NCBI GenBank assembly: GCA_015680905.1
Contig: CM027382.1
Coordinates: forward strand, 9,211,501 to 9,275,500
Direction: 5' to 3'
DNA: 64,000 nt
Source of the DNA: Coptis chinensis
Taxonomy: Eukaryota; Streptophyta; Magnoliopsida; Ranunculales; Ranunculaceae
This document shows positions 35,090 to 45,717 of this stretch, one piece after another (the first letter of the stretch is position 1; each line of letters begins with the position of its first letter). Made by a program: the position numbers and the translations under genes. The notes below the pieces were generated by a model that had not been told where the DNA came from, did no database searches, and was given only the letters and a program-made list of their open reading frames with translations.

Positions 35090-35740
35090 TTGTACGAGCC
35101 TCGGAAAGTTTCGCTCAGAAAGTTCGGCTTAATGCCTTAGAAAAAATAATGAAGCTGTCAAAAAATTTCAGTCGGTAAATTTCTCGTAGAAAGATCGGCA
35201 GAATGCCTTAGAAAAAAATAATGATAATGACCTAAAATTTTCGCCGGAAAAATTTTAAGAGAAAGATCGCACAATGCCATAGAAAAAAAAATAATGAAGT
35301 CGAACGAAAAATTTTCGCTCGGAAAATTTTTCAGAGAAAGATCGGCACAATGCCATAGAAAAAAATAATAATAATGACATTGACGAAAATTTTCGTTCGG
35401 AAAATTTTTCGTAGAAAGATCGGCACAGTGCCTTAGAAAAATTAATGAAGCTGACGAAAATTTCCGCTCGGAAAATTTTTCAGAGAAAGATCGGCACAAT
35501 GGCATAAAAAAAAAATAATGACATTGACGAAATTTTTCGCTCGGAAAATTTTTCGTAAAAAGATTGGCACAATGCCTTAGAAAAAATAATGACGCTGACG
35601 AAAATTTTTGTTCAGAGAATTTTTCATCGAAAGATCGGCACAATGCCTTTGAAAAAATAATGAAGTTGACGAAAATTTTCGCTCGGAAAATTTTTCATAG
35701 AAAGATTGGCACAATGCCTTAAAAAAATAATGATCGGAAA
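35090..35740. repeat. Tandem array of 70-79-bp units in Gypsy-2
   Basis: About eight or nine units share GAAAGATCGGCACAATGCC and GAAAATTTTCGCTCGGAAAA. Because of the unit length and composition, one minus-strand frame (35643-35158) stays open for 161 codons as degenerate 23-25-residue repeats. That is probably a by-product of the array, not a gene. Confidence 0.85.
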
Positions 35741-36059
35741 ATAGTTAACCGAAAAGCACTAAGGGTTTAATGCAGATTTCGAATAAGAAAATGAAGATTT
35801 AATCGAACAACCGTAAGACAATTGACAGAGACAATTGACAATTGATTAGGTAATTGTGTGAATGTAATACTATAGAGCTAAAACTTCTTTTGATGAAAAA
35901 TAAAAATAAATATGGGTTTATTATTTAATATTGTTGTTGTGTCGATAACATACCCGAAAACCGACAATGTTGTAGATTTATGCAGTTGAAAGTTTGAAAT
36001 AGAAATAGAACGAGAGAAAACGCCCCAATGCATACTTAACTCGCAAAATTAGACTAAGC

Positions 36060-36530
36060 GAGTGTAAAACGTTAGAACCGATTGTCAAAACGAAACGCGG
36101 TGACTTAGTCGGATATTGTCGTAGTGAGCGATAACGGACTAAGCGGCGTAAAAGCCGTTCAAACTTAGATTGGTGAAGTTAAACGAGTAACCGCCGATTT
36201 TGTTGTAGCGATAGTAATGGCTAAGCGAGCTTAAAAAGCATTCAAACTTAAACTGACGAAGCTAAATGTGGTAACTTCGTCAGATTTTTTCGTAATGATA
36301 GTAATGAACTAAGTGAGCGTAAAAAGTGTTCAAACTTAAACTAACAAAGTTAAATGCGATAACTTCGTCAGATTTTTTCGTAATGATAGTAATGAACTAA
36401 GCGAGCGTAAAAACGTTCAAACTTAGACTGACAAAGCTAAATGTGGTAACTTTGTCAGATTTTTTCGTAATGATAGTAATGAATTAAGCGAGTGTAAAAA
36501 CGTTCAAACTTAGACTAACGAAAAGATGAC
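36060..36530. repeat. Tandem array of about 86-bp units with a conserved hairpin in Gypsy-2
   Basis: Five to six units share GTAATGATAGTAATGAACTAAGCGAG and a TAAAAACGTTCAAACTTA phrase. Several units contain an inverted pair CTGACGAAG ... CTTCGTCAG around a 14-base loop. In the unit near 36430 both arms change together to CTGACAAAG ... CTTTGTCAG. Confidence 0.8.
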
Positions 36531-36584
36531 TGCAAAAAGTGATGTGTCTTGACCCTTCGCTTCTAACGGCGGTGGAGAGATAAG

Positions 36585-37480
36585 TCAATGAATCTGCATG
36601 ACGTAAGTCATTTCGGGGTCTTTGAGTGATAGAGATGCTATCAAATTGTCGATCAGACTATGTATCAAACTAAGATAAGCCGCCATACACTCATCTCTTG
36701 CTTCAAAAGACCTACCAAACTGATTTGCAACAAGGTGAGAATCCGTGTATAACTGGAGCTTTCGCGCCCCCAGTGTCAAAGCTGTTTTCAAGGAACAAAT
36801 GACATCCTCATACTCGGCTTCATTATTTGAAGCGGCGAAGCCAAGTCGCACAGATTTCCCAATCTTTTCTCCGCCGGGTTTAACAAAAACACATCCAATT
36901 CCCAACCCAGATTTACTATGGGAGCCATCTGATTAAACAATCCATAGGTCAATGGGATTAGGAATTGCGTTTTCATGTTGGTCTTCGTCGCCCCCAGTTA
37001 TTGGCGGCAAAATGTCTTTCATAGATTCTTCTTGGCGCAAGACATCGTTAATAGGAGAATCATCAATCGGAAAATCAGCTATCAAAAGACGCTAGAGCAT
37101 GTCCTTTTTCAGTAGTACGACTTTCAAAGACAATGCTATATGCACTAAGATAACTTTCCCATTCGGAAAGATGATCACCAGTATGTTTCGATTTAACGAC
37201 TATATCATCGATATAAGCTTCCATTATTTTTCCCAGCAGATTAGAAAAAATTGTATTGACAAGCTTTTGGTAGGTTGCACCGGCATTTTTCAGACCAAAA
37301 GGCATAACAGTGTAGCAGAAAATGCCTTGGTCGGTCATGAAGGTGGTGAACTCTTGGTCATCCACATTCAAAGATATCTGGTAGTACCATGAAGAAGCAT
37401 CCATGAAAGAGAGGCGTTGGAAGCCCGAAGTGGCGTTCACCAGTTCGGAAATTCGTGGCAATGGATACGGATGAATCGGA
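36585..37480 (-). pseudogene. Gypsy-2 reverse transcriptase and RNase H fragments
   Basis: On the minus strand 37461-37075 encodes the RT palm, with LSFMDASSWYYQI, VMPFGLKNAGATYQKLV and the catalytic MEAYIDDIVVKS. Compared with Gypsy-1, sequence is missing between the RT palm and RNase H. RNase H follows at 36976-36585, with LFNQMAPIV, SNNEAEYE and LYTDSHLVANQF. Homology to pol ends abruptly near 36540 at the point equal to about 10045 in Gypsy-1, so integrase is absent. The deletion joins pol directly to the non-coding repeat region. Confidence 0.85.
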
Positions 37481-37499
37481 CAAGCTTCGTTAAGGTTCG

Positions 37500-39590
37500 T
37501 TAAGGTTCAGATGAACTTTACGATGAGTGGGAAGTTACATCAAAGGGACTTCGTGGTAAGTGGGGTGAAATCCATTTTATCCAAAAGATTTAAACAGACA
37601 GATGCCCCCGGTCGAGCCTATGTGGAAGATGACACCTGCTATTACCTCTTACAAGAGTTAGAGATTTTAAGCGGTACACACTTTCGGTCCCGACTGGAGA
37701 TTGACTTTTTCTTTGTGTGTAACCAACCTATCTAGGTCGGTAGTTTGTCTGGGATTGTGGTCTTCCCTCTAGTTTTTCGCAGGACACCTTCCATCCCTAC
37801 CGGGTCGGACACATGCGGGATGGCGGCTTTTTCTCTAATCTGCGAGGTCGGCCTTCCCCGTCGGTGGGTCGGTCTATGATGAAGGTTTTCCTTATACTTT
37901 CTTCCGAGGCGCCTTTTTTCCTGCAGACGGACTGTCTAGGATGGCGATTTTCCGCGAAATCTGCGAGGTCGGCCTTCCCCGTCGTCGGTCGGTCACGGGA
38001 TGAAGGTTTTCCTTATACTTTCTTCCGTGACGCCTTTTTTCCCTGTCTGGACGGACCTGTCTAGGATGGCGATTTTCCTCAAATCTGCGAGGTGAGCCTT
38101 CCCTGTCAGGTCGGTCCAATCTGGGACGAAGTTTTTCCTTATACTTTCTTCCGTGACGCCTTTTTTCCCTGTCTGGACGGACCTGTCTAGGATGGCGATT
38201 TTCAGCAAATCTGCGAGGTCGGCCTTCCCTATCAGGTCGGTCCAGTCTGGGATGAAGGTTTTCCTTATACTTTCTTCCGTGATGCCGTCTTTCCCTGTCT
38301 GGTCGAACCTGTCTAGGATGGCGATTTTCCTCAAATCTGCGAGGTCGGCCTTCCCTGTCAGGTCGGTCCAGTCTGGGATTAAGGTTTTCCTTATATTTTC
38401 TTCCGTGACGCTTTCTTTCGGAGGCATTTGTATCGCCGTTTGCGGTAGCGACGGCGGCAGTGCTGCTGCCTTCCGGAATCTAGTAACAAAAGTACGTAAC
38501 TTTTTGTCACGTTGTTGCTTGATGTTTAGAAGTGAGTCGACATCCTTTGGCGTCTTGCAATTGTGGCGGAAACGATTAACAAACTGATTTTCTAGTTCAT
38601 TGAATTGGTGAATTGATCTTGAAGGCAACTCATTAAACCCAGTAATGTTTCTCCCTTTTTAGAGTTGATGGAAATAGCTTACATATGAGGGGATCATCTC
38701 CACCCCATAACACCAACTTATTTTTGAACGATAGAACATGCAAGCCAGGATCTCCTTCCGACTCATCATAAAGTTCAAAATCTAGTTGTTTGAAGTCGGG
38801 ATGGTGGTAAGCTTCTTGAATGTCGTTTAAAACTTATCAAGCACGCCATCATTGATCATCAAGTTTTTCATTTTTACATCCCTTGACTCTCTATCGTTAA
38901 GTTCTTTTGCAATCAACTCTTTCAACTGTTGTTCTATTAGAGTTAAAGTATTGGATCGAACAAATTTGGACGCCCCTGGTCGTGCCCATGTGGAGAAGGA
39001 TACCTTCCATTATCTCTTATTGGAGTTAGAGATCTTTGGCGGTACGCACGATCAGCTCCGACCGGTGATTGCCTTTGTCTATCCCTGTAACCAGCCTGTC
39101 TAGGCCGATAGTCACCCTTGGCCGGGTGGTCGGTATAATTATACCACTTCTCCATGTTTTGTTGCTCTTGTCTGGGATGCCCGCCTTCCCAGTCATGTCG
39201 GACATATCTCGGATGGCGGTCTTCCCTGAAATTGCTTCTCAGAGGTAAATCTTCCATTTGAGATCGGACATGTCTAGGATAGTAGTTATCCCTGCCAATC
39301 CGATTCTCCCCATAAGTACGGGTAATAGGGTCATTACTCTTAGAGTGTGCACCGTCATGACTCGTCGAACTCACGCCAACCGTATTAGGAGTGGCGGTAG
39401 CGAGGAGGTGGTGGTGGTGGCGGTGGCGCTGCTACGGTTGGATGTTGAGAATTGATCTTACCACTAGGAGCAACTTGATTGTTCAACGGTTCTTACATTG
39501 GCCGATTTGAATTTCGAGGGTTGCGAGTATTATTAGCAGGAGGAATATGTCGACTATTTGGTCTGCTTCTTGTGCTTACCATCTTGATTG
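37500..39590 (-). pseudogene. Gypsy-2 gag with internal tandem expansion
   Basis: Gag starts near 39585 (MVSTRSRPNS-type start, as in Gypsy-1). It runs through an Asn- and Pro-rich N-terminus and an Arg-rich stretch (39374-38943) to the capsid core at 38628-38460 with SRSIHQFNELENQFVNRF. Immediately after FVTRFRKAAA the frame enters a tandem array of about 42-residue units (38410-37780) in which ADLADLRKIAILDR and SIRKTFIPDWTDL recur. A second partial copy of an upstream gag segment lies near 37600-37690. No zinc knuckle or protease is visible before RT. Confidence 0.8.
37780..38405 (-). repeat. Tandem repeat of about 126-bp (42-codon) units in Gypsy-2 gag
   Basis: Unit boundaries marked by CCGTGACGCC recur near 38404, 38278, 38153 and 38027, with a diverged copy near 37903. 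Spacing is 124-126 bp, mostly a multiple of three, and the frame stays open through four units. No such expansion is present in the Gypsy-1 gag. Confidence 0.85.
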
Positions 39591-39637
39591 TTTAATGTGA
39601 TAATGAATTCTAAAATCCCCACAGACGGCGCCAATTA

Positions 39638-40113
39638 TGTTTCGGCAATAAACTGCTTCAACACAACGAGAGCAATGGTAAAGAATGCACTAAGAAACAG
39701 AAAAATTTGATATTGGGGGAGATGAAACTGAACCAAGATAATGGCTGCCTACGTACCCAAGATCTATTCTCTAGGGATCAAGTTTCCACGTAGTTCCTTA
39801 TGAAAAATAATGTGGTATTTATATAGGTAGAGTAGAAAGTCTTTGTAGCTCAAGTAATCTTATTGCTTGAGTAATTGTGATAGAATATAACTGTCAACTG
39901 ATAATTATCTTTTTGATAAGAAATGAATCTGGACATAAATCAACGTACATTAGTGGCAAGCCATGTGGCTAAGGTTCAGCCTTAGACACATGAGTTAATG
40001 GGCCTGTACTTTGATCCATGATATTGCGAATTGGGCTTTAGCCCTGTCGATTAAACGAATAAAGTGGAGACTCCTACCAATGGATGTTTGCCACGTAGGT
40101 GGGGGTCGAAACA
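39638..40113 (-). repeat. 5' LTR of Gypsy-2
   Basis: 476 bp; the primer site is directly adjacent at about 39619-39637; target duplication gtatt at 40114-40118. Confidence 0.92.
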
Positions 40114-40118
40114 GTATT

Positions 40119-41554
40119 CTTTCACTCTTTGTAATTCTTTTGGTTTGATTATATGGTGATATTCTTTCCTTGAGTTGCATGATAATTTTTCTTAGGAGGG
40201 AAATCCCTAAACTTAAACTTCTTTAATAACCTAGTCAACAAATTATATGTGTTTATCACTAAGATATTAATTGGCATGGTTTGACTAGAAGTAGTTTGAT
40301 ATTATTTTTCTTTGTACATATGTAGATGTATGTAGATGGTCTAAGAGAGACCTTAAGATATTTAATATCAATCACACTCAAATCTTAGATAGTAATTATA
40401 ATATATTCAATGCATAATTGCTTACCTCTATTGAGTGTACGTATTGTTAGACGATGATTATAATTGTACTGTTGTGAAAATACATGTTAGATGAAGTAAC
40501 TTGTAGCTTATATCCAATATAGTATATGTTAAAGTTGTGTAGCATGCTAGTTTTGGATATTAATCATCGTGGATTTACTTTGAACTTGATGATAGTTTAT
40601 TGGTAAATTTTTCTAGTTGAAGACATTAATGGGTTAAGCCATTAGATGTTGTGGTAGTACTTGAGGTCTTGTTCATAAGGTATTTTATCTTACTTGAGCT
40701 CATGTAAAAAGAGGAGGTGGAGTCCTCAGTTGTTTTGCATATTCAGTGGCTAGATTTGCTTAAATATTATATACTTTTTGTTGTGAGGGGTACAGTTAAA
40801 GTTTACTTTTCCTGAACCTATGATATGATATTAACCATGTTTGGCATATATGTATTATTTAACATTGGCATGAAGCTTAACCATGTCATATATTATTAAG
40901 TAATGAACATCGTTGTCTACGAGAGAAAATAATATGAGAAACAATCAATATCCACTTAAACCTAATTTAGTCAAAGAGATGTAAAGTTATGGATTGTCTT
41001 CTTAGACAATATCCTTCAGTGACTATTTTAGACAAAGAGATGTAACGTTGTCTTATTAGGCATTATCCTCCTATGACTATGAATAAATAGCCAATGTGAT
41101 GTACAAGTACGTGGATTGTCTTACTATGTAAGTTGGAATGTTGAATGATGAAAAGAAGAATGATAATGATATTATTTTGGGTAAAACCCTTTTCATCTAA
41201 TTCTTCTATTCTTTAAAATTCATTTGAATCACTTGTGGATTTCCTTTCATATAGATAGCATGAACATAATATAACTATATTTAATATGATCCATAATCAT
41301 AGACTTGAGTAAAGTATATTCTTGTCATAAAAGTGCATATTATTGTTGTTGATTCTTTTAGTATTTGTAGCAGTATAATATGTTTTGTATATAAGTTTGA
41401 TTAGGTTAAGTAACCATTGAACTGTGGGGGGTGGTGACCCATATACATGACACTGTTTTACCATAGTTTACCTCACAAGATAATTGGAAAGACACTGACC
41501 TACAAAGTATGGAAAGGTCTTGGGCCTATCCAAAAATGCTTCATATTGTGAGGG
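40119..41554 (+). other. Copia-1 interior, non-coding
   Basis: AT-rich DNA between the Gypsy-2 and CACTA insertions. By position it should hold gag or integrase of Copia-1, but no protein motif could be read on either strand; only short diverged duplications (GGATTGTCTTCTTAG-like phrases near 40993, 41052 and 41115) are visible. Confidence 0.5.
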
Positions 41555-41879
41555 GTGCACTACAAGAAAAAAGACTTTATAACACTGTTAAAAACAGTAA
41601 CAAAAAATCTTTTGTCACTGTTTTTTTTTTCCAAAACCGTGACGGAGTGAGTTATTTATTTTTTTCCCAAAACCGTCACAAATATTTGTTCCAGACTAGC
41701 CTATCTCTACCATAAAAAACAGTAACAACTGCTCAAAAACCGTCACAACAAATCATATCATTTGTGACGGTTTTAAATAAACAGTTATACATTCATCCTT
41801 TAACGGTCATAAAAAATACCATTAGTCATGACGGTTTGGGTAAAACCGTGATATGTATATATTGTTTTTTTTTATTAAA

Positions 41880-43390
41880 AAAAAAAAAAAAAATGTGAAT
41901 ATATATGAAAACTCACAAAATTGAGGACCTGCAATAAACTACACATACACCTTAATAAACTACATACCTGAATGTTATTATCCATTAATTTTCAAGTAGT
42001 ACTCATAAAGTGTTAATTCCATTAAAGCATTCTAATCCCCTTGGATAAGTGGATAACATAACCAATATATATTTGTACTTCTTTATAAAACACAATAAAT
42101 TAAATAATACATTCCCAATCTAATATATATATATAAAATAAATCAGCCTAATCCTAATCCTAATCCTAATCTAAATCCAAATTCAAATCCAAATCCAAAT
42201 CCAAATGAAAAGAAAAACCTAATCTCACCAAAGTCGATCACCCACATCGTCTTTAGCATTGTGGTTGTTCATCATGAGGATAGTTCACAATACATTCTTC
42301 TATGAACTGAACGAAGTCTTTTCAACCTTCATCTAACTCTCTCCTTGTAGGTGTAAGCGTTTTCATGATCAAGATTAATCTTTATCTGAAATATAAGAAA
42401 CAACATATACATTATATATGAAATACAATTGGTAGTGATAAAAAGAAAGACAAAACACCGTTGGTATAGATATCATGACTAAAGTAAAAATGTGAAATTT
42501 TATTGTTTTCACTTTCAATGGAGGAGAAGGATCATCCATTATTTCTCGCATTAATACCGCATTGTGTATTGTGTGGTTGCTCAGGCCCTATATGTATAAA
42601 CAACATTTGAAATTGAAAATTAGGGATGTGATACTTAGTTAAATCAATGAGTACATAGATATATAGTGACTCATTGTTTATTGTGATGGCATGCCAACTT
42701 GGAGATTGAGAACTTCACAGCTTCCTTTTGGACCCCTCTTACAGCTAACAATGCACTTCAAGTTAAGAATGAAAACATTACACCCACGGAAATGTAACTA
42801 AAATCCATTCAAACTCCATCTCCTAGCCTCTAATTAACATACTGCGTTCCGGAGCACTCAACACTAGAGTGGGGACGTCTTAATTGCCCTCAGCCTCTAT
42901 AGTTCCCTCCTCAACCTGCTTTTTATTCATCCTACAAGATAGAGAGAAGTCAGTGGTGCCTACATAACAGGGATGCAACTTCCCCAGTGGCATCATCTGC
43001 ATATTTACCATTTTTGTCCTGGTGGGCTAAACATCATTGCAACTATCTTAGATCAAGCATATATACAACCATCCTGAATTCAACACCATTGAACTAGCTA
43101 ACGTGAACTAGAACTAAACATCATTATACTAACCAACGAAAGAAAATGCACCCCGCCAAAAAAATAAAGAAAATGATGCAAGAATGAGGAATGTCCCAAG
43201 CAGTCACTACACCATTTTGGGTGTAATGGGGCTATGGTCCTTGATCTTCACCTTTTGTGGTTAATCTTGGTATTGATCTTGTAATAGTTATGTTTGTATG
43301 AGTGCAGATCTTTTATTGATGAAAAACAAACAAAATGCAAAAAAAAACTAAGACACGGACCTTTCCATTTGGAGCATTTCCACTAAGAAT
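41880..43390. other. CACTA interior without recognised genes
   Basis: AT-rich, with short simple repeats (TAATCC and AAATCC runs at 42145-42205). Possible exon-like islands on the minus strand near 42240-42370 and 42480-42590 could not be assigned. Confidence 0.4.
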
Positions 43391-43399
43391 GGTAGGTTG

Positions 43400-43840
43400 G
43401 ACCTTCATTAGCTAACCAATGGGCAGCACCTGCTGTATCAAGTGGTACTTTGGTATAGGTTCTTTGATCACCTGCAAACCCCAAAGAAAGTACACCGTCA
43501 GACCAAAATGGTATGGAAAGCCTTTGAACGCACTCTTAAAATAAGAGCATCCTACATCTTTAAATTCAACATCCTTAATTGTCATCAATATAAAACAAAT
43601 CCTTGTGTCCCACAGCTCTTTTGAAACACAAAGGATCTCCCGAGGCAAAGCCATAAATTGGCTGAAGCAACAACAATACACATACATATGCAAATAGAAA
43701 TCTTGTAACAATAATAAAGACAATTAAATTACAAAAAACAATTACAGCAATATTACTATAGCAATAAAGTATCACATGACTCCCTCTGTATATACTCCCT
43801 ATACTTACTCCCTCTAGTTGCACCGACATTAGCCAATCTA
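43400..43840 (-). other. Exon-like segment of unknown origin in the CACTA element
   Basis: On the minus strand, open segments at 43829-43575 and 43723-43412 overlap in different frames and are bounded by splice-like signals (a CAG|GTGATC donor near 43470). Composition is protein-like, but no family was recognised. It may belong to the same captured gene as 44190-44560 or to the remains of the CACTA transposase. Confidence 0.3.
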
Positions 43841-44189
43841 ACCGTTCACCAAACTCTTTATGTTGGTAAAATTCAGCATTCTAAAATTTTCATTTTTTGG
43901 TTGAAGTTTCATATAGGTTAGGCATTTCCTCTTAACAATCTTCATTATGGGCTCAGCTTAATGTACAATTACGCTGTCCAGTGTGCATTTTATGTGGGTG
44001 CCACAACAGGGAGTAAGAATAGGCAGCAGAACTAATAACTTAAGTAACATAGACAGTAGAACTAATAACTTAAGTAACAAGTACGGATCCACTTCAACTA
44101 GCTAGTTAACAAGCATAAACCAGAAAGCAGTCACAATATTTTCAAGACGTACAAATGGACATCCTGTAAATGTATGCTCCTTTTTAAGA

Positions 44190-44560
44190 CAATAGAAATA
44201 GTCCTTATTCCACTGTTTGATGGGGATGCCGACACATGACATACAATTTCTGGAGCAAACGCAAGTGGATTGGGTGTTTTAATTTGTTGTCGGGTTCCAA
44301 AAACAATACCTTCATATTCAGGTTTGTTAAAGCATCCTTGGCATGCACAAGGTTCAGCACAATATATTACAGCAGCAAAGTACTCACAATAACTGCCAAC
44401 AATAAAGTGCACATGGTCAAAACAAATTGAAGGCTTACTATTATTCAATAGTTACTATCACCCTGCATAACTTACAATTTCAAGCATTTTGCCCTTCTTC
44501 AATAGCAATGTTTGCAACCTTTATCCTCAATGGTGTATGTCCTCTTCCTGGATATTGCAA
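44190..44560 (-). pseudogene. Captured TSO1/CPP-like gene fragment (CRC cysteine-rich domain)
   Basis: On the minus strand, an exon near 44530-44475 reads DKGCKHCY, a stop, then RRAKCLKL. After an intron-like gap, 44400-44230 reads [26 protein letters not shown] and [18 protein letters not shown]. Together they give the first cysteine-rich (CXC) repeat and following linker of the CRC domain, which in TSO1/Tesmin/LIN54-type proteins binds CHR-like DNA. Compared with the usual C-K-C-K-K-S-K-C-L-K-L-Y-C-E-C-F pattern, one Cys has become Tyr and another is a stop. The second CXC repeat was not found. It lies inside a CACTA element, retains an intron boundary, and is broken, so it is a transduplicated gene fragment, not a functional gene. 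Confidence 0.8.
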
Positions 44561-45717
44561 ATCATTAATCCCAGACCCAAAAGGAAAAACAGAGAGCATG
44601 AGATAATGAAATAAACAGAAAATGCCTTGTCTCTTCATTATGGGGCTCATTTAATTAAAATATCTAAATTCCATCAGTGTCATCTGTAGAAAAGAAATTT
44701 CTCACTACAAAGACTTATAAAAAATTGAAAAAAAATATCAAATTGTCATTGTGCTACCACACATCCATTAAAAAAAAACACCATCTATTATCAAAACTTA
44801 CTAACAGAAAACAACAAACAAAAATCAATTAATATATGTCTGAAATCTCTGTAAAGAGAGTGCACTGGATGCGAACTTTCCTTCCGTGTTCGTCAACGAA
44901 ATCCAAACTCATGAAATGCAAAAATGCAGCCAAAAACAAAATAGAGGGAACAAGAACTCCATAAACAAATAACTCCTTTCCTCAAGAGTAAAGCAACTAA
45001 AACCTCAGTTATACAAGCAAGCCAGCAGTTGAATGGATAAAATATATTGATAAATTAGAAAAACTAGAACAAGTTAACCCATTCAAAACAGAAGACCCTG
45101 ATAATTGTGAATTTCCGAACAAAATCAGATGAAAACCCGTACCTTGCTCGATTCAAGTGGATATTGTCGTCTAAGAGAGGCAGAGTAGGTGTGAACGCAT
45201 AAAAATTCCCCTATTCCTAAAAGAAAAATCGCATAGAAATCAAAAAACGAAAACTTTGTACTATGAAAAAGTTCAAAATCGATGAAAGAGAGAAGAACGA
45301 ACCACAATACAGACTTTGGAAGAGCTAATGAACACTGGTTAGGGAATCGAGTTCGACAAAAACTTGAATCGAGTTTTTTTTTTCGTAGAACACTTACATG
45401 GAACTTGGAACTAGGGCTGCTGCAGACGGATAGTTTCGGATTCGGATATGCCTACATCCGAATCCGAATCCGAAATTTATTACTCACATCCGAATCCGAC
45501 TGGATGTGTAAAATAATGTCCGAATCCGATATCCGAATCGGATATCGGATAATATCCAATCCGATCACTAAATATGGGCTTTCATGATTTCGTGATGGGC
45601 TTTCGTGATTTCATAGACCTTATCACCTGGTAGAGTCCGAATCATGTTCTAAATTAACCTGTTAAAAGCTGCGGCAGAACCTTATTCATCAAAATCAACC
45701 GTTAAACACTAAATTAA

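Larger units (their letters stand above)
32779..40113 (-). mobile_element. Ty3/gypsy LTR retrotransposon, internally deleted (Gypsy-2)
   Basis: Same family as Gypsy-1 in the opposite orientation. LTRs are 480 bp (32779-33258) and 476 bp (39638-40113); the target duplication gtatt is at 32774-32778 and 40114-40118. The primer site ATTGGCGCCGTCTGTGGGG lies just inside the 5' LTR (about 39619-39637), and the purine tract AAAGAAGGGCGA is inside the 3' LTR. It retains gag, part of RT and RNase H, and the start of the antisense gene. It lacks a recognisable protease and the whole integrase. LTRs differ by about 2% by eye, so it is younger than Gypsy-1. Confidence 0.93.

Noticed and set aside
35158-35643. 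161-codon minus-strand ORF in Gypsy-2 as a gene
   Set aside because: It lies entirely within the tandem array and consists of degenerate copies of one unit; no start context or domain.
37813-38587. Plus-strand ORFs across the gag repeat of Gypsy-2
   Set aside because: They are antisense shadows of the 42-codon tandem repeat, which itself reads as gag on the minus strand.
42143-42205. TAATCC/AAATCC runs as an interstitial telomere
   Set aside because: Plant telomere repeats are TTTAGGG; these are only similar short repeats of six bases and change unit midway.
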